From NCBI RefSeq assembly GCF_030503435.1, contig NZ_JAUKPO010000021.1, forward strand, positions 62,001-126,000: DNA of 64,000 nucleotides. Reading direction: 5' to 3'. The DNA is from Rhodocytophaga aerolata (GTDB lineage Bacteria > Bacteroidota > Bacteroidia > Cytophagales > 172606-1). Position 1 is the stretch's first letter, and the number at the start of each line of letters is the position of its first letter. Of the stretch, positions 22,915-32,176 are shown in pieces. The notes beneath the pieces were generated by a model. That model did not search any database, was not told where the DNA came from, and saw nothing but the letters and a program-made list of their open reading frames with translations. A program made the translations under genes and the position numbers.

Positions 22915-24687
22915 CTAATATTGATAGCCGCCATAATAATTTACAGGGCTCCATGAAGGAATAGCTTTTAGTTGAGAAGGAGCTAAATTGGCATATTCCT
23001 CCTCTCCATATACTACCTTTCCATCTACAATGGTCAGTTTTGAAGTAATGGTGGGAATTTGTTCTTCTGCAATGGAGAAATAATCTTTACTTAGAATCAC
23101 CACATCTGCATGATACCCTTTTTTAAGCTTGCCCTTGTTATTATCTTCTTTAATAAGCGAATATCCCCCGGTGGTTAATAGCCTTAATGCGGTAAGCCTA
23201 TCTAGGGTGTTTTCCTTGGCCGTTACTTGTGTGCCTCCTATTGTTTTACCTGTTACTGCCCAATGCAAAGCTATCCAGGCATTATAACTGGCTACCCTGG
23301 TTCCGTCTGTTCCTAAGCCCACTGGTATCCCAAGTTCCAGCATCCGCTTCACCGGGGGAGCCGTTTGTGCTGCTCTTTTGCCATAGCGGCGAATAAAACT
23401 TTCTCCCTGATAAGCCATGCGGTGCTGAATAGCAATACCTCCTCCCAATGCTTTAATGCGCTGCAAATTCTCTTCGCTAATTGTTTCTGCATGGTCTATA
23501 AACCAAACTAAGCCATTCAGTGGGGTATCTTTATTCACTTCTTCAATCACATTCAGGCCACGAGTGATACTTTCGTTATAAGTAGCATGCAGCCGGAAGG
23601 GCCAGCGGTGTTGTACCAGTAGTTGTAGCACTGGTTTTAAATTACTTTCCATACTGGCTGGTAGTTCAGGTCTGGGCAACAAAAAATTTTCAAAATCTGC
23701 TGCATCGGCCACTAAGTTTTCTCCGCCACCAGCTACATGATATTCAGGTGTATTAGCAGAATGCGAATGGGAATGTGAAATATCTACCATACCTGTCCAC
23801 CTGGTAAAATCCTGCCATTCGGTGCCTTTTTTCTGAGCAAACAAGAAGTATGGCAAACGTAGCGTAAGCTTTCCTGCTTTATATAGAGAGTCTGTGATGG
23901 TGTAGTCATCCGGAAAGTTCTGGAATCCACCTCCAGCATCCATCACGGCTGTTACTCCCAGTCGGTTCAACTCCCGCATATACTGCAAGGTGGAGTTAAA
24001 TTTTTCCTCTGTTGTCAGTTCAGGTAATCGGGCCAAAGTAGAATACAGGATAAATGCATTGGGTTCTGCCACTAACAACCCGGTAGGATTTCCGTCATTG
24101 TCTTTCTCGATTAAACCCGCCACCGGATTGGGAGTTTCGCAGTTGATAGCTAACTTTTGCAAACCTGCTTTGTTGAGCCAGGCTTTACCATACAGGTAGA
24201 GTATAAAAGCTGGCACCTCTCCGGTAGCTGCATTAATTTCTTCCAGGGTAGGCAAGCGCTTTTCGTCAAACTGGTATTCATTCCAACCGCCTACAACCCG
24301 AACCCATTGCCCTGGTGGAGTTCGTTGAGCCTGCTCTTGAAGCATCCGGAGAGCCACTTTGAGTGATTTTACACCATCCCACCTGAGCTCAGCATTATAA
24401 AATCTTCCTCCTCTGATCACATGCAAGTGGCTATCGAAAAGGCCGGGAATAACGGTTCTTCCTTTTGCATCAACTAACCTGGTTTTAGCTTTTTTCATAC
24501 GTAGTATCTCCTTATTGCTGCCCAAAGCCATTATTTTATTTCCTGCAACAGCCACAGCTTCTGCTTGTGGGTTGTTCTCATCAAGCGTGGTTACTTTGCC
24601 ATTGTAAATGATCAGATCTGCCGAAGATTGCGCAGACAGAGTGCCCATTAATAGCCAATAAGTTATAAACATCAGGTATACTCGCAT
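22915..24687 (-). CDS. secreted or periplasmic amidohydrolase, YtcJ/amidohydro_3 type
   Basis: The 590-residue metal-dependent hydrolase has a signal peptide (LMFITYWLLMGTLSAQ), an N-terminal beta domain (ADLIIYNGKVTTLDENNPQAEAVAV), and the TIM-barrel metal site beginning FDSHLHVIRGG. The GYSLIKEDNNKGKLKKGYHADVVIL segment near the C-terminus is the typical closing part of the composite beta domain. Members act on amides, formamides or related C-N bonds; the substrate cannot be deduced. It is the first gene of a unit with DUF606 and the porin. The HSHSHS segment near residue 306 is an unusual histidine run that might bind additional metal. Confidence 0.88.
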   Translation of the reverse strand: MRVYLMFITYWLLMGTLSAQSSADLIIYNGKVTTLDENNPQAEAVAVAGNKIMALGSNKEILRMKKAKTRLVDAKGRTVIPGLFDSHLHVIRGGRFYNAELRWDGVKSLKVALRMLQEQAQRTPPGQWVRVVGGWNEYQFDEKRLPTLEEINAATGEVPAFILYLYGKAWLNKAGLQKLAINCETPNPVAGLIEKDNDGNPTGLLVAEPNAFILYSTLARLPELTTEEKFNSTLQYMRELNRLGVTAVMDAGGGFQNFPDDYTITDSLYKAGKLTLRLPYFLFAQKKGTEWQDFTRWTGMVDISHSHSHSANTPEYHVAGGGENLVADAADFENFLLPRPELPASMESNLKPVLQLLVQHRWPFRLHATYNESITRGLNVIEEVNKDTPLNGLVWFIDHAETISEENLQRIKALGGGIAIQHRMAYQGESFIRRYGKRAAQTAPPVKRMLELGIPVGLGTDGTRVASYNAWIALHWAVTGKTIGGTQVTAKENTLDRLTALRLLTTGGYSLIKEDNNKGKLKKGYHADVVILSKDYFSIAEEQIPTITSKLTIVDGKVVYGEEEYANLAPSQLKAIPSWSPVNYYGGYQY

Positions 24688-24847
24688 GGCTGGAGAGAGA
24701 TTTTATAAAAGGGGTTATTTTGATCAAATAAATAGCAAATTGAGCTGGCAACGCAGGGTATTCAAAATATAGGGATTATTGAATGCCTAATAAGGAATTA
24801 TCCATTGTGATAGGGGAAGATTATTCAGCGTTAAATAATCATTTAGA

Positions 24848-25549
24848 TCAATGTTTGAACATATCATGTGCATAGGCAATACCAATACCATAGGCGCCGC
24901 CGTACTTTTTAAATAGTCCGGTTACAGCTGCATAGGTTTCGCTTCTGGCCCAATCCCGCTGTAGTTCCAATACATACTGCGTAGCCGTCATCGGTTTGGC
25001 ACCTGCTTTCAACATCCGCTGTATAGCCATCTCATGCGCTTCTTTACTTACATCTCCGCTGGCATCGGTAATCACATATACATCATATCCATCTGCCAGG
25101 GCAGACAATACCGGCCCTACAATACAGACACTCGTCCATAAGCCGGCTATCACCAGTTTCTTCTTTCCTTTTCCTGTAATTGCTTTGTAGGCATTTGCAT
25201 CTTCCCAGGCATTCATAGTCGTGCGGTCAATATAGCCTGAAGTAGCAGGTGGATAGATTTCGGCTAATTCCGGAAATACTGGGCCACTAAAACTTTTCTC
25301 AGCTACCGTAGTAACTACTGTAGGAATTTTGAATATAACAGAACCGCCAGCAACCAGGGCAGTATTGTTCCGCAACTCATCAATCCCTACATTTTTTACG
25401 GCAAACGCCATCTGGCTTTCATGGTCAACTAGCATCAGGGCATGATTCGTTGGAGTCAATAATTCGGCAGAAGGTTTTTGTGCATACGCTGTATAGGTTA
25501 TCAGGATAGTTAGCATTATAGCAGCAATGGTTTGAATTGTCTTTTTCAT
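24848..25549 (-). CDS. exported isochorismatase-like hydrolase (YcaC type)
   Basis: A 233-residue cysteine hydrolase with an N-terminal signal peptide (IQTIAAIMLTILITYTAYAQ), which is unusual since most family members are cytoplasmic. The catalytic aspartate lies in LMLVDHESQ, the lysine is probably within the GKKKLVIAG region, and the nucleophilic cysteine is in WTSVCIVGPVLSALADGY. The C-terminal part (GDVSKEAHEMAIQRMLKAGAKPMT) matches YcaC-like proteins of unknown substrate. It stands alone between the amidohydrolase unit and the OsmC gene but on the same strand. Confidence 0.88.
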   Translation of the reverse strand: MKKTIQTIAAIMLTILITYTAYAQKPSAELLTPTNHALMLVDHESQMAFAVKNVGIDELRNNTALVAGGSVIFKIPTVVTTVAEKSFSGPVFPELAEIYPPATSGYIDRTTMNAWEDANAYKAITGKGKKKLVIAGLWTSVCIVGPVLSALADGYDVYVITDASGDVSKEAHEMAIQRMLKAGAKPMTATQYVLELQRDWARSETYAAVTGLFKKYGGAYGIGIAYAHDMFKH

Positions 25550-25756
25550 GAGTAAACTAGTTTAAATGTAGAACGAGTAAAGGATTTGATTGAAAAATGG
25601 CATAGTTATTCACCCCCGGAATTTTACATATCTGGACAAGAAATGTATATTTTAGTTGTGCTTATAATAAAGTAATGGATCAGCAACGAAATCACACAAG
25701 CAGCATAGAAATACCTTATCTGCTTTTGCCCGTAAGTCTCCCGAATAATTAACTAC

Positions 25757-26170
25757 TTATTTTTCCAGGCTTGCTTCTATAAGAATTCTGACATTTAACA
25801 TCCGGCTGACAGGTCCATATAGCTCTGTTTCTTTAATACAGGCATTAAAAGTTTCCTGTGAAATCCCGGCGACTTTGGCTTTTACTATCAGGTGTGACTC
25901 TGTAATTACTGCATTTTCAAAGGTGATGTAACAGGTAGATTCCAAGGACGCTGCTGTAAAGCCTGCTTCATTTAACACAAAGCTAAGTTTCATGGTAAAA
26001 CAACTGGCATGTGCTGCTGCCACCAGTTCCTCAGGATTTGTGCCAGCTACATCGGAAAATCGGCTGTTAAATGTAAAAGAGACTTGTTCTAAAGTTCTGC
26101 TTTGGGTACTGATATGGCCATACCCATCTTTGCCTGAGCCACTCCATGTGGCGGTAGCATGGCGTTTCAT
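25757..26170 (-). CDS. OsmC-family protein lacking the resolving cysteine
   Basis: A 137-residue protein matching OsmC-type thiol peroxidases, which reduce organic hydroperoxides: KDGYGHISTQS, the FNSRF segment, NPEELVAAAHASCFTMKLS with the peroxidatic cysteine, and a terminal pairing strand. In OsmC the second redox cysteine lies in a CPVS motif near the C-terminus; here the corresponding place reads LYGPVSRML, so the cysteine is replaced by glycine. A cysteine elsewhere (ACIKE, STCYITF) might substitute. The protein may therefore work by a one-cysteine mechanism or bind rather than reduce. The gene lies 65 bases behind an alpha/beta hydrolase gene. Confidence 0.88.
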   Translation of the reverse strand: MKRHATATWSGSGKDGYGHISTQSRTLEQVSFTFNSRFSDVAGTNPEELVAAAHASCFTMKLSFVLNEAGFTAASLESTCYITFENAVITESHLIVKAKVAGISQETFNACIKETELYGPVSRMLNVRILIEASLEK

Positions 26171-26235
26171 GAATAATAAGAATGTAGTGGTAGAAGCAGC
26201 AAAAACGGATTTACCTTCATTAATAATGAGCTTAA

Positions 26236-27060
26236 TCAGTTATACCTTATATACTCTTTCAGGGGTTGATCTATACTTAGCTTTGCGATCCAATCCAGAA
26301 TATAATTGGCCTGAGTTTTCCAGGTAGGAAGACCCAATACATAATGGTTAATGCCTGGATATTCTTTGTATTCGATAACAGATCCATTCTGTTTGTTATA
26401 CCGGTTGAAAATGCGGCGGCTCAAATGAGCAGGCATAATGTGGTCAGCACTGCCGGCAATGATCAAGAGGGGGGCATGTGGTTTATCAAAATCAACATAG
26501 GCTGCATTAGTCAATCCATCCCTGGCCACCATTTTTGATTCCGGCACTGTAATTTTTTCGTAGGACGCTTTTTGGTCAGCCAGTGACATGCCATTGGTAA
26601 AGGCATATTGCCAGTCAGCTAAAGACATAAGATACGTTTTTTTGGTGGATGTAAACAAACCCAATGCTTTCCATCCCGCTTTCAAAAATGAAAACTCGTA
26701 AGGAAATACCCCTTGTGGAGGAACCGGGTGTAGCACCGCCCCAGCTGCACCTAAGTCGCGGTTTATTAAAATCTGAGTGATCAATCCACCTAAGGAATGC
26801 CCGATAATAATTGGTTTTTCAGGCAACATCTTGGCAAATTTGGCATAGTGGTCCACGAGTTGTTTTAACCGCAGAGTAGCAAGCGGTCCGTTGGGATGCC
26901 GTCTTCTGAGCTCAGCAGCTGGCGCATCTTTATATGGCCAGGGTGGTGCATAGGTAGTGTAGCCTTTACTTTCGAAGTAAGGTTTCCATTCGTCCCAGCA
27001 ATTATTGCTTACAAAAGCACCGGTAACAAACAGGATGGTTTTTGATTGTATGGTTTGCAT
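26236..27060 (-). CDS. alpha/beta hydrolase
   Basis: A 274-residue cytoplasmic hydrolase. The nucleophile elbow is IGHSLGGLITQ (Ser near residue 107), the acid lies in LLIIAGSADHIMPAHLS, and the histidine in YPGINHYVLG. The first strand VTGAFVSNNCWDEWKPYFESKGY and the absence of a signal peptide match the general esterase/lipase group; substrate is unknown. It precedes the OsmC gene on the same strand with 65 bases between, so the two may be co-transcribed. Confidence 0.85.
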   Translation of the reverse strand: MQTIQSKTILFVTGAFVSNNCWDEWKPYFESKGYTTYAPPWPYKDAPAAELRRRHPNGPLATLRLKQLVDHYAKFAKMLPEKPIIIGHSLGGLITQILINRDLGAAGAVLHPVPPQGVFPYEFSFLKAGWKALGLFTSTKKTYLMSLADWQYAFTNGMSLADQKASYEKITVPESKMVARDGLTNAAYVDFDKPHAPLLIIAGSADHIMPAHLSRRIFNRYNKQNGSVIEYKEYPGINHYVLGLPTWKTQANYILDWIAKLSIDQPLKEYIRYN

Positions 27061-27274
27061 AACAAAGTGATTAGAAGGTTAGTGGATACGCATTTATGTG
27101 CAGTAGCATTTGGTAAACAGTATGCTTGTTAGCTGAAACAAATCTAATTTTTTTTACCCCCAGGTTCAATAGATAAACAGCACTTACACTTGTACATATT
27201 ATCACATATTGTTTAATTCCATAAATTGTAGGATAGCATCTTTTGGGTTTTGACTGATTCACGTAGATATGGAT

Positions 27275-28060
27275 TTACCAAAGCCGCGTCTGGATTCCGG
27301 ATTTTAGAAACAGGGTTTTACTGCGTAGCTGTTCATTGCCGGCAATCACTTGTTTGAGTTTGTTTTCTGTTTCCTTAAAATGTGTCCAGCCTTTGTGGTG
27401 AATAGGAATAATGCTGTTTAAATTGAGCACTTTTACAGCTTTCAGCAGATCATGGCTATCCATGGTATACTGCCCGAACCCGGTAAGGTAGCGGAACTGC
27501 ACCGACCCCATATGAAAAATGCCAATATCAATTTTATAACGTTCTCCTACTTCTTCAATACCCTTAAAATACACTGTGTCACCGGAAATATAAATCACCC
27601 CTTTTTGCTGTTCTTCAAAGGATAGTATAAAGCCGATTACTTTTCCGGCAAGAAATTCCGGAACCCACCAGGGGTGATGCTGAGCAGGTGTTGCGGTAAT
27701 GGTCAAATTTGTCACTGCTTGCGTGTGGATGGTATAACTTTCCCAATTGTCAAGTCCAATAACACCTGGTATGGCCTTAGCGGCTGGCTTAGTAGAAATT
27801 ACTATTGGTACAGTTTTAGTAAATTCCTGGCCTCTATGATCAAAGTTATCTTTATGCTGATGATGGCTTAACAAAACCAGATCAATGGTAGGGAGTTGTT
27901 CCAATGGTAGAGCCGGATTTTCTGTCTTTCTGGAAAAAGTACCCGATCCATGGTAATATAGCTTCCCGGCAGTATCCAAGGTTGGATCAGTTAAGATTCT
28001 AAATCCGTTAATATCTAACAGCACACAAGCCGTGTCAATATGCGTGATGGTAATGTTCAT
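27275..28060 (-). CDS. metallo-beta-lactamase-fold hydrolase (UlaG-like)
   Basis: A 261-residue protein of the MBL-fold group that includes UlaG and many uncharacterised Zn hydrolases: ITHIDTACVLLDINGFRILTDP as first strands, then LLSHHQHKDNFD. The canonical motif is HxHxDH, and here HHQHKDNFD keeps most ligands but places an asparagine where the second histidine is expected. Further ligands appear as QHHPWW, YISGDTVYF and the late IPIHHKGWTHF. No signal peptide. It lies in the minus-strand catabolic run with 150-200-base gaps on both sides, so it may have its own promoter. Confidence 0.85.
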   Translation of the reverse strand: MNITITHIDTACVLLDINGFRILTDPTLDTAGKLYYHGSGTFSRKTENPALPLEQLPTIDLVLLSHHQHKDNFDHRGQEFTKTVPIVISTKPAAKAIPGVIGLDNWESYTIHTQAVTNLTITATPAQHHPWWVPEFLAGKVIGFILSFEEQQKGVIYISGDTVYFKGIEEVGERYKIDIGIFHMGSVQFRYLTGFGQYTMDSHDLLKAVKVLNLNSIIPIHHKGWTHFKETENKLKQVIAGNEQLRSKTLFLKSGIQTRLW

Positions 28061-28210
28061 TTAATACAGCTTTTACGAATAAATGAATGCAGATTTTATA
28101 TACAGTCCGATATACGGCATGTGCTTTTTCCTTAGCTACTAGCAGATAGTATTAATTGATTTGATGTATGTAGGTAATTTACTATTTGTAGGCCCTTTTA
28201 GTATGTAATC

Positions 28211-29080
28211 TCATTTTGTATGCTTGATAAAGTTAGCGATATACCTTGCAGTAAGTTTGGGATATTGATGGTGAGCACCATGCCCGGCCTGTGGTAAAAC
28301 TATTAGTTGGGCAGTAGGAAGATACCTTGTTAATGCATACCAGTTTTGTGGCGGAAAGCAAATTTCATGGTCAGCAGTAATTATTAATATTGGAATCTGG
28401 GTAGTACTCAGCTTTTCTCTCGCCTGATAAATGTCTTCTATATATTCTTTTACGCCTTTGCTATAATTATTCCAGAGGTTTTCTTCTATGCGTACATCAA
28501 CGTCTACTGTTCTTTTGGCCATTCTTTTATGACTTCTTTTGGCCGCTTCTCTACTCATTTGAGAGGCCGGCTCAAAAAACAACACTATTTCATCTTCCAG
28601 ATCATTAAAGGGCTTCCATGCCGTTTCATAGAATATCTCTTCCATAGGATAGGCATTTTTTCCAGGAGGATTAGTACAAATCAGTATCGCATGAGAAACC
28701 AGATCCGGAAACTGAGTGATGACTGTCTGTGCGACCATCCCACCAAAAGACCATCCTATGATACTTACTTTTTTTAAATGTAAAGCTTCCATGAGATCTT
28801 TTACATCCGTAGCAAACTCTAGCATTGTGGTTGGTGGCACTCCTGTTGAAGAACCAAATCCAGTCCAGTCGAAAATAATTACCTTATACTTTTTGGCCAG
28901 AGCATCCAGAAAGCCAGGGTCCCATGAATCTAAGTTTCCCCGGAAGCGGTTACAAAGAATCAGGGGTTTTCCTTCGCCAATAGAACGGTACGCCATTTTT
29001 CTGTTTTTGGATTCAATGTATTGTGTTCTTGCCATAATGGCATCAACAACAGGCTCTTGTGTAAAGGTGTGCGATTTCAT
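28211..29080 (-). CDS. alpha/beta hydrolase
   Basis: A 289-residue cytoplasmic hydrolase with a nucleophile elbow IIGWSFGGMVAQ, an oxyanion region near LCNRFRGNLDSWDPGFLDAL, an acid in IITADHEICFPPQNW, and the catalytic histidine in QAGHGAHHQYP. The layout resembles haloperoxidase-like and meta-cleavage-product-type hydrolases. Because the ring-cleaving dioxygenase gene lies about 100 bases upstream on the same strand, it may process the ring-opened product, which is inference from neighbourhood only. Confidence 0.86.
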   Translation of the reverse strand: MKSHTFTQEPVVDAIMARTQYIESKNRKMAYRSIGEGKPLILCNRFRGNLDSWDPGFLDALAKKYKVIIFDWTGFGSSTGVPPTTMLEFATDVKDLMEALHLKKVSIIGWSFGGMVAQTVITQFPDLVSHAILICTNPPGKNAYPMEEIFYETAWKPFNDLEDEIVLFFEPASQMSREAAKRSHKRMAKRTVDVDVRIEENLWNNYSKGVKEYIEDIYQAREKLSTTQIPILIITADHEICFPPQNWYALTRYLPTAQLIVLPQAGHGAHHQYPKLTARYIANFIKHTK

Positions 29081-29178
29081 GACCTATTTAAATTTTTATG
29101 AATACTGTAAGAGTGCCTTTTTTTCAGGAGAAGAAAGAATCAGAAGGCTAATACCTATGAGGGAAAGTACCGTACTAT

Positions 29179-30108
29179 TTATAGTGTTGGCAGATGACTT
29201 TCAATTTCCATTCTTCTTGCTTCGTACTGAGCAGGTAACTTTAGATTTTTTCCTAAATCTTCCAGAGATTCATCCACCATGAAACCAGGATTGTCTGTAG
29301 CTATTTCAAATAACACACCGCCAGGTTCACGGAAATACAAAGAGTGAAAATAATTACGGTCTATTTGCGAAGTAATCTGAATTCCTTTCTCTACAATTAG
29401 GTGCCTGAAATGCATTTGAGTAGCATCGTCTTTCACCCGGAAAGCTACATGATGAACAGTTCCTCCGGCACCCATCCCATTCTTCTCTGCAGGCAATTCT
29501 ACTAAATCTACAATGGCTGCATTTTCAATAGCTTGCGTGGCGAAGCGGTACCGGTTTGCCTGTTGCTCTATTTGTTTATATCCAAAGATATCTGTAAGGA
29601 TGTCAGCTGTAGGCTTTACGTTTTTAAGCGTTAAGGTTATGTTATGAAAGCCTTTGGTAGCTACGTCAGCTTTCACCTCTGCTGTTTCCCAAGGTGCGCG
29701 TCTGTCTGGTACTTTGGATACAATCAGCTCTAGTTTTAATCCATCAGGATCAAAAAACGTTAAATATGACTCATTAAACTTTTCGGATGGTTTTAAATAA
29801 ACCACTTTATAATGCTCAAATCGTTTCAACCAGAAATCAAAACTCCCTTCAGGAACCGAATAGCCAATCTCAGTTGCCATCCCTGCACCTCTCCTCCCAG
29901 CTGTGACGCCTTCCCAAGGGAAAAAAGTAAGAATAGTGCCTGCTGAGCCTACTTCATCTCCAAAATAAAAATGATACGTATAGGGATCATCAAAATTGAC
30001 CGTTTTCTTAATAAAACGTAAACCCAACACGTTTGTGTAGAAATCAAAGTTGCGCTTGGCATTCCCTGCAATCGCTGTGATGTGGTGAATACCTAATATT
30101 TTATTCAT
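29179..30108 (-). CDS. VOC-superfamily ring-cleaving dioxygenase (MhqO/LinE-like)
   Basis: A 309-residue extradiol-type dioxygenase of the vicinal oxygen chelate fold with two repeated modules. The metal ligands expected for this group are visible as HHITAIAG near residue 8, VHHVAFRVKD near 214 and the glutamate in EPGGVLFEIATD near 268. Bacillus MhqO and related proteins cleave hydroquinones and protect against quinone stress. Here the neighbours (alpha/beta hydrolases, OsmC-like protein, WrbA further on) suit a quinone-detoxification role. The gene is about 50 bases behind lpdA. Confidence 0.9.
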   Translation of the reverse strand: MNKILGIHHITAIAGNAKRNFDFYTNVLGLRFIKKTVNFDDPYTYHFYFGDEVGSAGTILTFFPWEGVTAGRRGAGMATEIGYSVPEGSFDFWLKRFEHYKVVYLKPSEKFNESYLTFFDPDGLKLELIVSKVPDRRAPWETAEVKADVATKGFHNITLTLKNVKPTADILTDIFGYKQIEQQANRYRFATQAIENAAIVDLVELPAEKNGMGAGGTVHHVAFRVKDDATQMHFRHLIVEKGIQITSQIDRNYFHSLYFREPGGVLFEIATDNPGFMVDESLEDLGKNLKLPAQYEARRMEIESHLPTL

Positions 30109-30157
30109 AGGGGTATTGAAATGCTAGGTGGTTAATAAACTAACTAGAATAGATGCA

Positions 30158-31564
30158 TTATATATTTATGGAGCCCTGTCCGGATGCTATCAGACAAGCT
30201 TCTTTAATTGCTTCTGCATACGTGGGGTGCGCATAAGACATCCGGAACATATCTTCATCTGTAATTTCATAATGCATGCCGGTTACTGGCTGTGCGATCA
30301 AATCAGCAGCCCTGGGACCTATGATGTGAACTCCCAGCAACTCTCCGTATTTTGGTTCTGAAAGTACTTTTACAAAGCCCTCAGTATCCATAGCAGCCCT
30401 TGCCCTGCCACTTGCCTGAAAAGGAAATTTTCCGACCCTATAAGCTATATTGTCCTTTTTTAATTCTTCTTCCGTGTAGCCTACAGAAGCTACTTCCGGC
30501 CAGGTATACACTACATTAGGAACAAGCAAATAATTGAGGTGTGGTTTTTGTCCGTTTATCGTTTCAGCCACAAAAACAGCATCTTCTTCTGCCTTGTGTG
30601 CCAGCATTGGCCCGTTAATTACATCACCTATGGCATAAATATTTTCCTCTGCCGTACGTAGTTGTTTGTCTGTTTTGATTCTGCCTTTCTCATCCAGTTC
30701 AATCTGCGTATTCTCTAATCCTAGTCCTTTCGTATACGGATTCCTGCCTACGGCTACCAAACAATAATCAGCTCTGGTTTCATAAGGTGTATCTGTTGTA
30801 TCCAGATAGTTCACAACGACATGGTTGCCATTATTTACTACCGATTGCACTTTATGAGTTAGAAGAATAGTAACACCAGTTTTAGCTAGTATCTTCTTTA
30901 ATTCTTTTCCCAGCTCTCTGTCCATGGAAGGAATGAGACTATCCATGTATTCGATGATTGTTACGGCTACACCGATACGGGCGTAAATAGAGGCCATTTC
31001 CACGCCTATCACCCCACCTCCAATAATGATTATACTATCTGGTTTTGTTTTTAGAGAAAGTGCTTCTGTAGAAGAAATAATTCTTTTTTTGTCTAAGGCA
31101 ACCCCTCTGATAGTAGCTGGTTTAGAGCCGGTAGCAATAATGAAGTATTTACTTGATAAAGTTGTTTCCGAATTATTCTCTCCAGTTACTTTAACTTGTT
31201 TATTGCTTTGAAAGGAAGCCACTCCCCTTACCACCTGGATATTATTCTTTTTCATCAGGTAATCTAAACCGGATGTATTTTGCTTTACTACTTGCTCCTT
31301 GCGATTGATTAGTTGAGTAAAATTTATATGCAGCTCACTCAATTGAATACCATGTAACTGGAACTTAGATAATGCCTGATGATAATGCTCGGTGCTGTCG
31401 AGTAAGGCTTTTGCAGGAATACAGCCAACATTGGTGCAGGTTCCTCCAAGCGTATGGTATTTCTCAATAATAGCTGTTTTATATCCTAATTGGGCAGCTC
31501 GGATGGCTGCTGTATAACCTCCAGGTCCTGAACCAATTACTACAATATCAAAATCTGTTTCCAT
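30158..31564 (-). CDS. lpdA: dihydrolipoyl dehydrogenase
   Basis: A 468-residue FAD- and NAD-dependent disulphide oxidoreductase of the pyruvate/2-oxoacid dehydrogenase E3 type. It shows the FAD Rossmann start VVIGSGPGGYTAAIRAAQLGY, the redox disulphide GGTCTNVGCIPAKALL, the NAD site IIGGGVIGVEMASI, ADYCLVAVGRNP, the second FAD motif IYAIGDVI and the C-terminal HxxxxE dyad in AHPTYAEAIKEA. Length is normal. No E1 or E2 gene accompanies it, so it is an additional E3 in a catabolic run; it may feed a lipoate-dependent peroxidase or another disulphide system. It is the first gene of the minus-strand run and is divergent from the AraC gene at 32177. Confidence 0.93.
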   Translation of the reverse strand: METDFDIVVIGSGPGGYTAAIRAAQLGYKTAIIEKYHTLGGTCTNVGCIPAKALLDSTEHYHQALSKFQLHGIQLSELHINFTQLINRKEQVVKQNTSGLDYLMKKNNIQVVRGVASFQSNKQVKVTGENNSETTLSSKYFIIATGSKPATIRGVALDKKRIISSTEALSLKTKPDSIIIIGGGVIGVEMASIYARIGVAVTIIEYMDSLIPSMDRELGKELKKILAKTGVTILLTHKVQSVVNNGNHVVVNYLDTTDTPYETRADYCLVAVGRNPYTKGLGLENTQIELDEKGRIKTDKQLRTAEENIYAIGDVINGPMLAHKAEEDAVFVAETINGQKPHLNYLLVPNVVYTWPEVASVGYTEEELKKDNIAYRVGKFPFQASGRARAAMDTEGFVKVLSEPKYGELLGVHIIGPRAADLIAQPVTGMHYEITDEDMFRMSYAHPTYAEAIKEACLIASGQGSINI

Positions 31565-32176
31565 AATTAGCTATAAAACATTCATACTAATTAATCGCAA
31601 TTAACAATAGGACTGACTTTGCTGAGATTACTATGTTTAGTAAGAAGGGAATTTGTCTACCTTTTTTTAAATCAAAACTATCGCTTTAGCAGAGGAAAGA
31701 CAATGGTGAAATGATGACAAATATTGTATATATCAAATCCAGAAACATATCATAGTATTTTGAAAGCTTATAGTTTTCTTTCAGCTATTTTCTGTCTATA
31801 AAAATACTTTACTATGAAGCTTGTTAGCTAGAGCTACTGCAGGCTCTTAGCAAAATTAAATGAGAAAGATAACTAGTTAAATCCCACTAATACTTTCGCT
31901 AATTGTTGAAATATCAACAATTTATATTTGAATTAAAAAACATAAATTGTTGATTATCAAAATATTATCTAATGGTACGGCAATTGCAAATCACAATATA
32001 AACATTCAGTTGCCTAAGTTCACTGAGCATTCCAGTTTTCTTCAATAGAAAGTACTACTTCTACTTACAGAATGGCAAGTAATTGCTAAAAATCAATATA
32101 AGTCAATTTTTCTGTTCGATAGATGAACCTTGTAATCAAATCTTATGAAAACAACCACCTTTAACCATCTTTCCCT
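31565..32176. other. divergent intergenic region with nested palindromes
   Basis: This 612-base region separates lpdA (minus) from an AraC gene (plus), so it should hold both promoters. The notable structure is the palindrome at 31901-31922 with a third half-site at about 31943-31956. Confidence 0.5.
31901..31956. promoter_or_regulatory. three alternating TTGTTGA/TCAACAA half-sites
   Basis: A 9-4-9 palindrome (AATTGTTGA at 31901-31909, TCAACAATT at 31914-31922) is followed by a further copy AAATTGTTGA near 31944-31953. The middle arm can pair with either neighbour, giving two mutually exclusive hairpins, or the three arms could be protein-binding half-sites. It lies about 220 bases before the AraC start and 340 bases from lpdA. 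Function is inferred from symmetry only. Confidence 0.4.

Noticed and set aside
27071-27262. minus-strand 63-codon ORF between two hydrolase genes
   Set aside because: AT-rich intergenic sequence; product lacks any recognisable feature and ends just before a true start.
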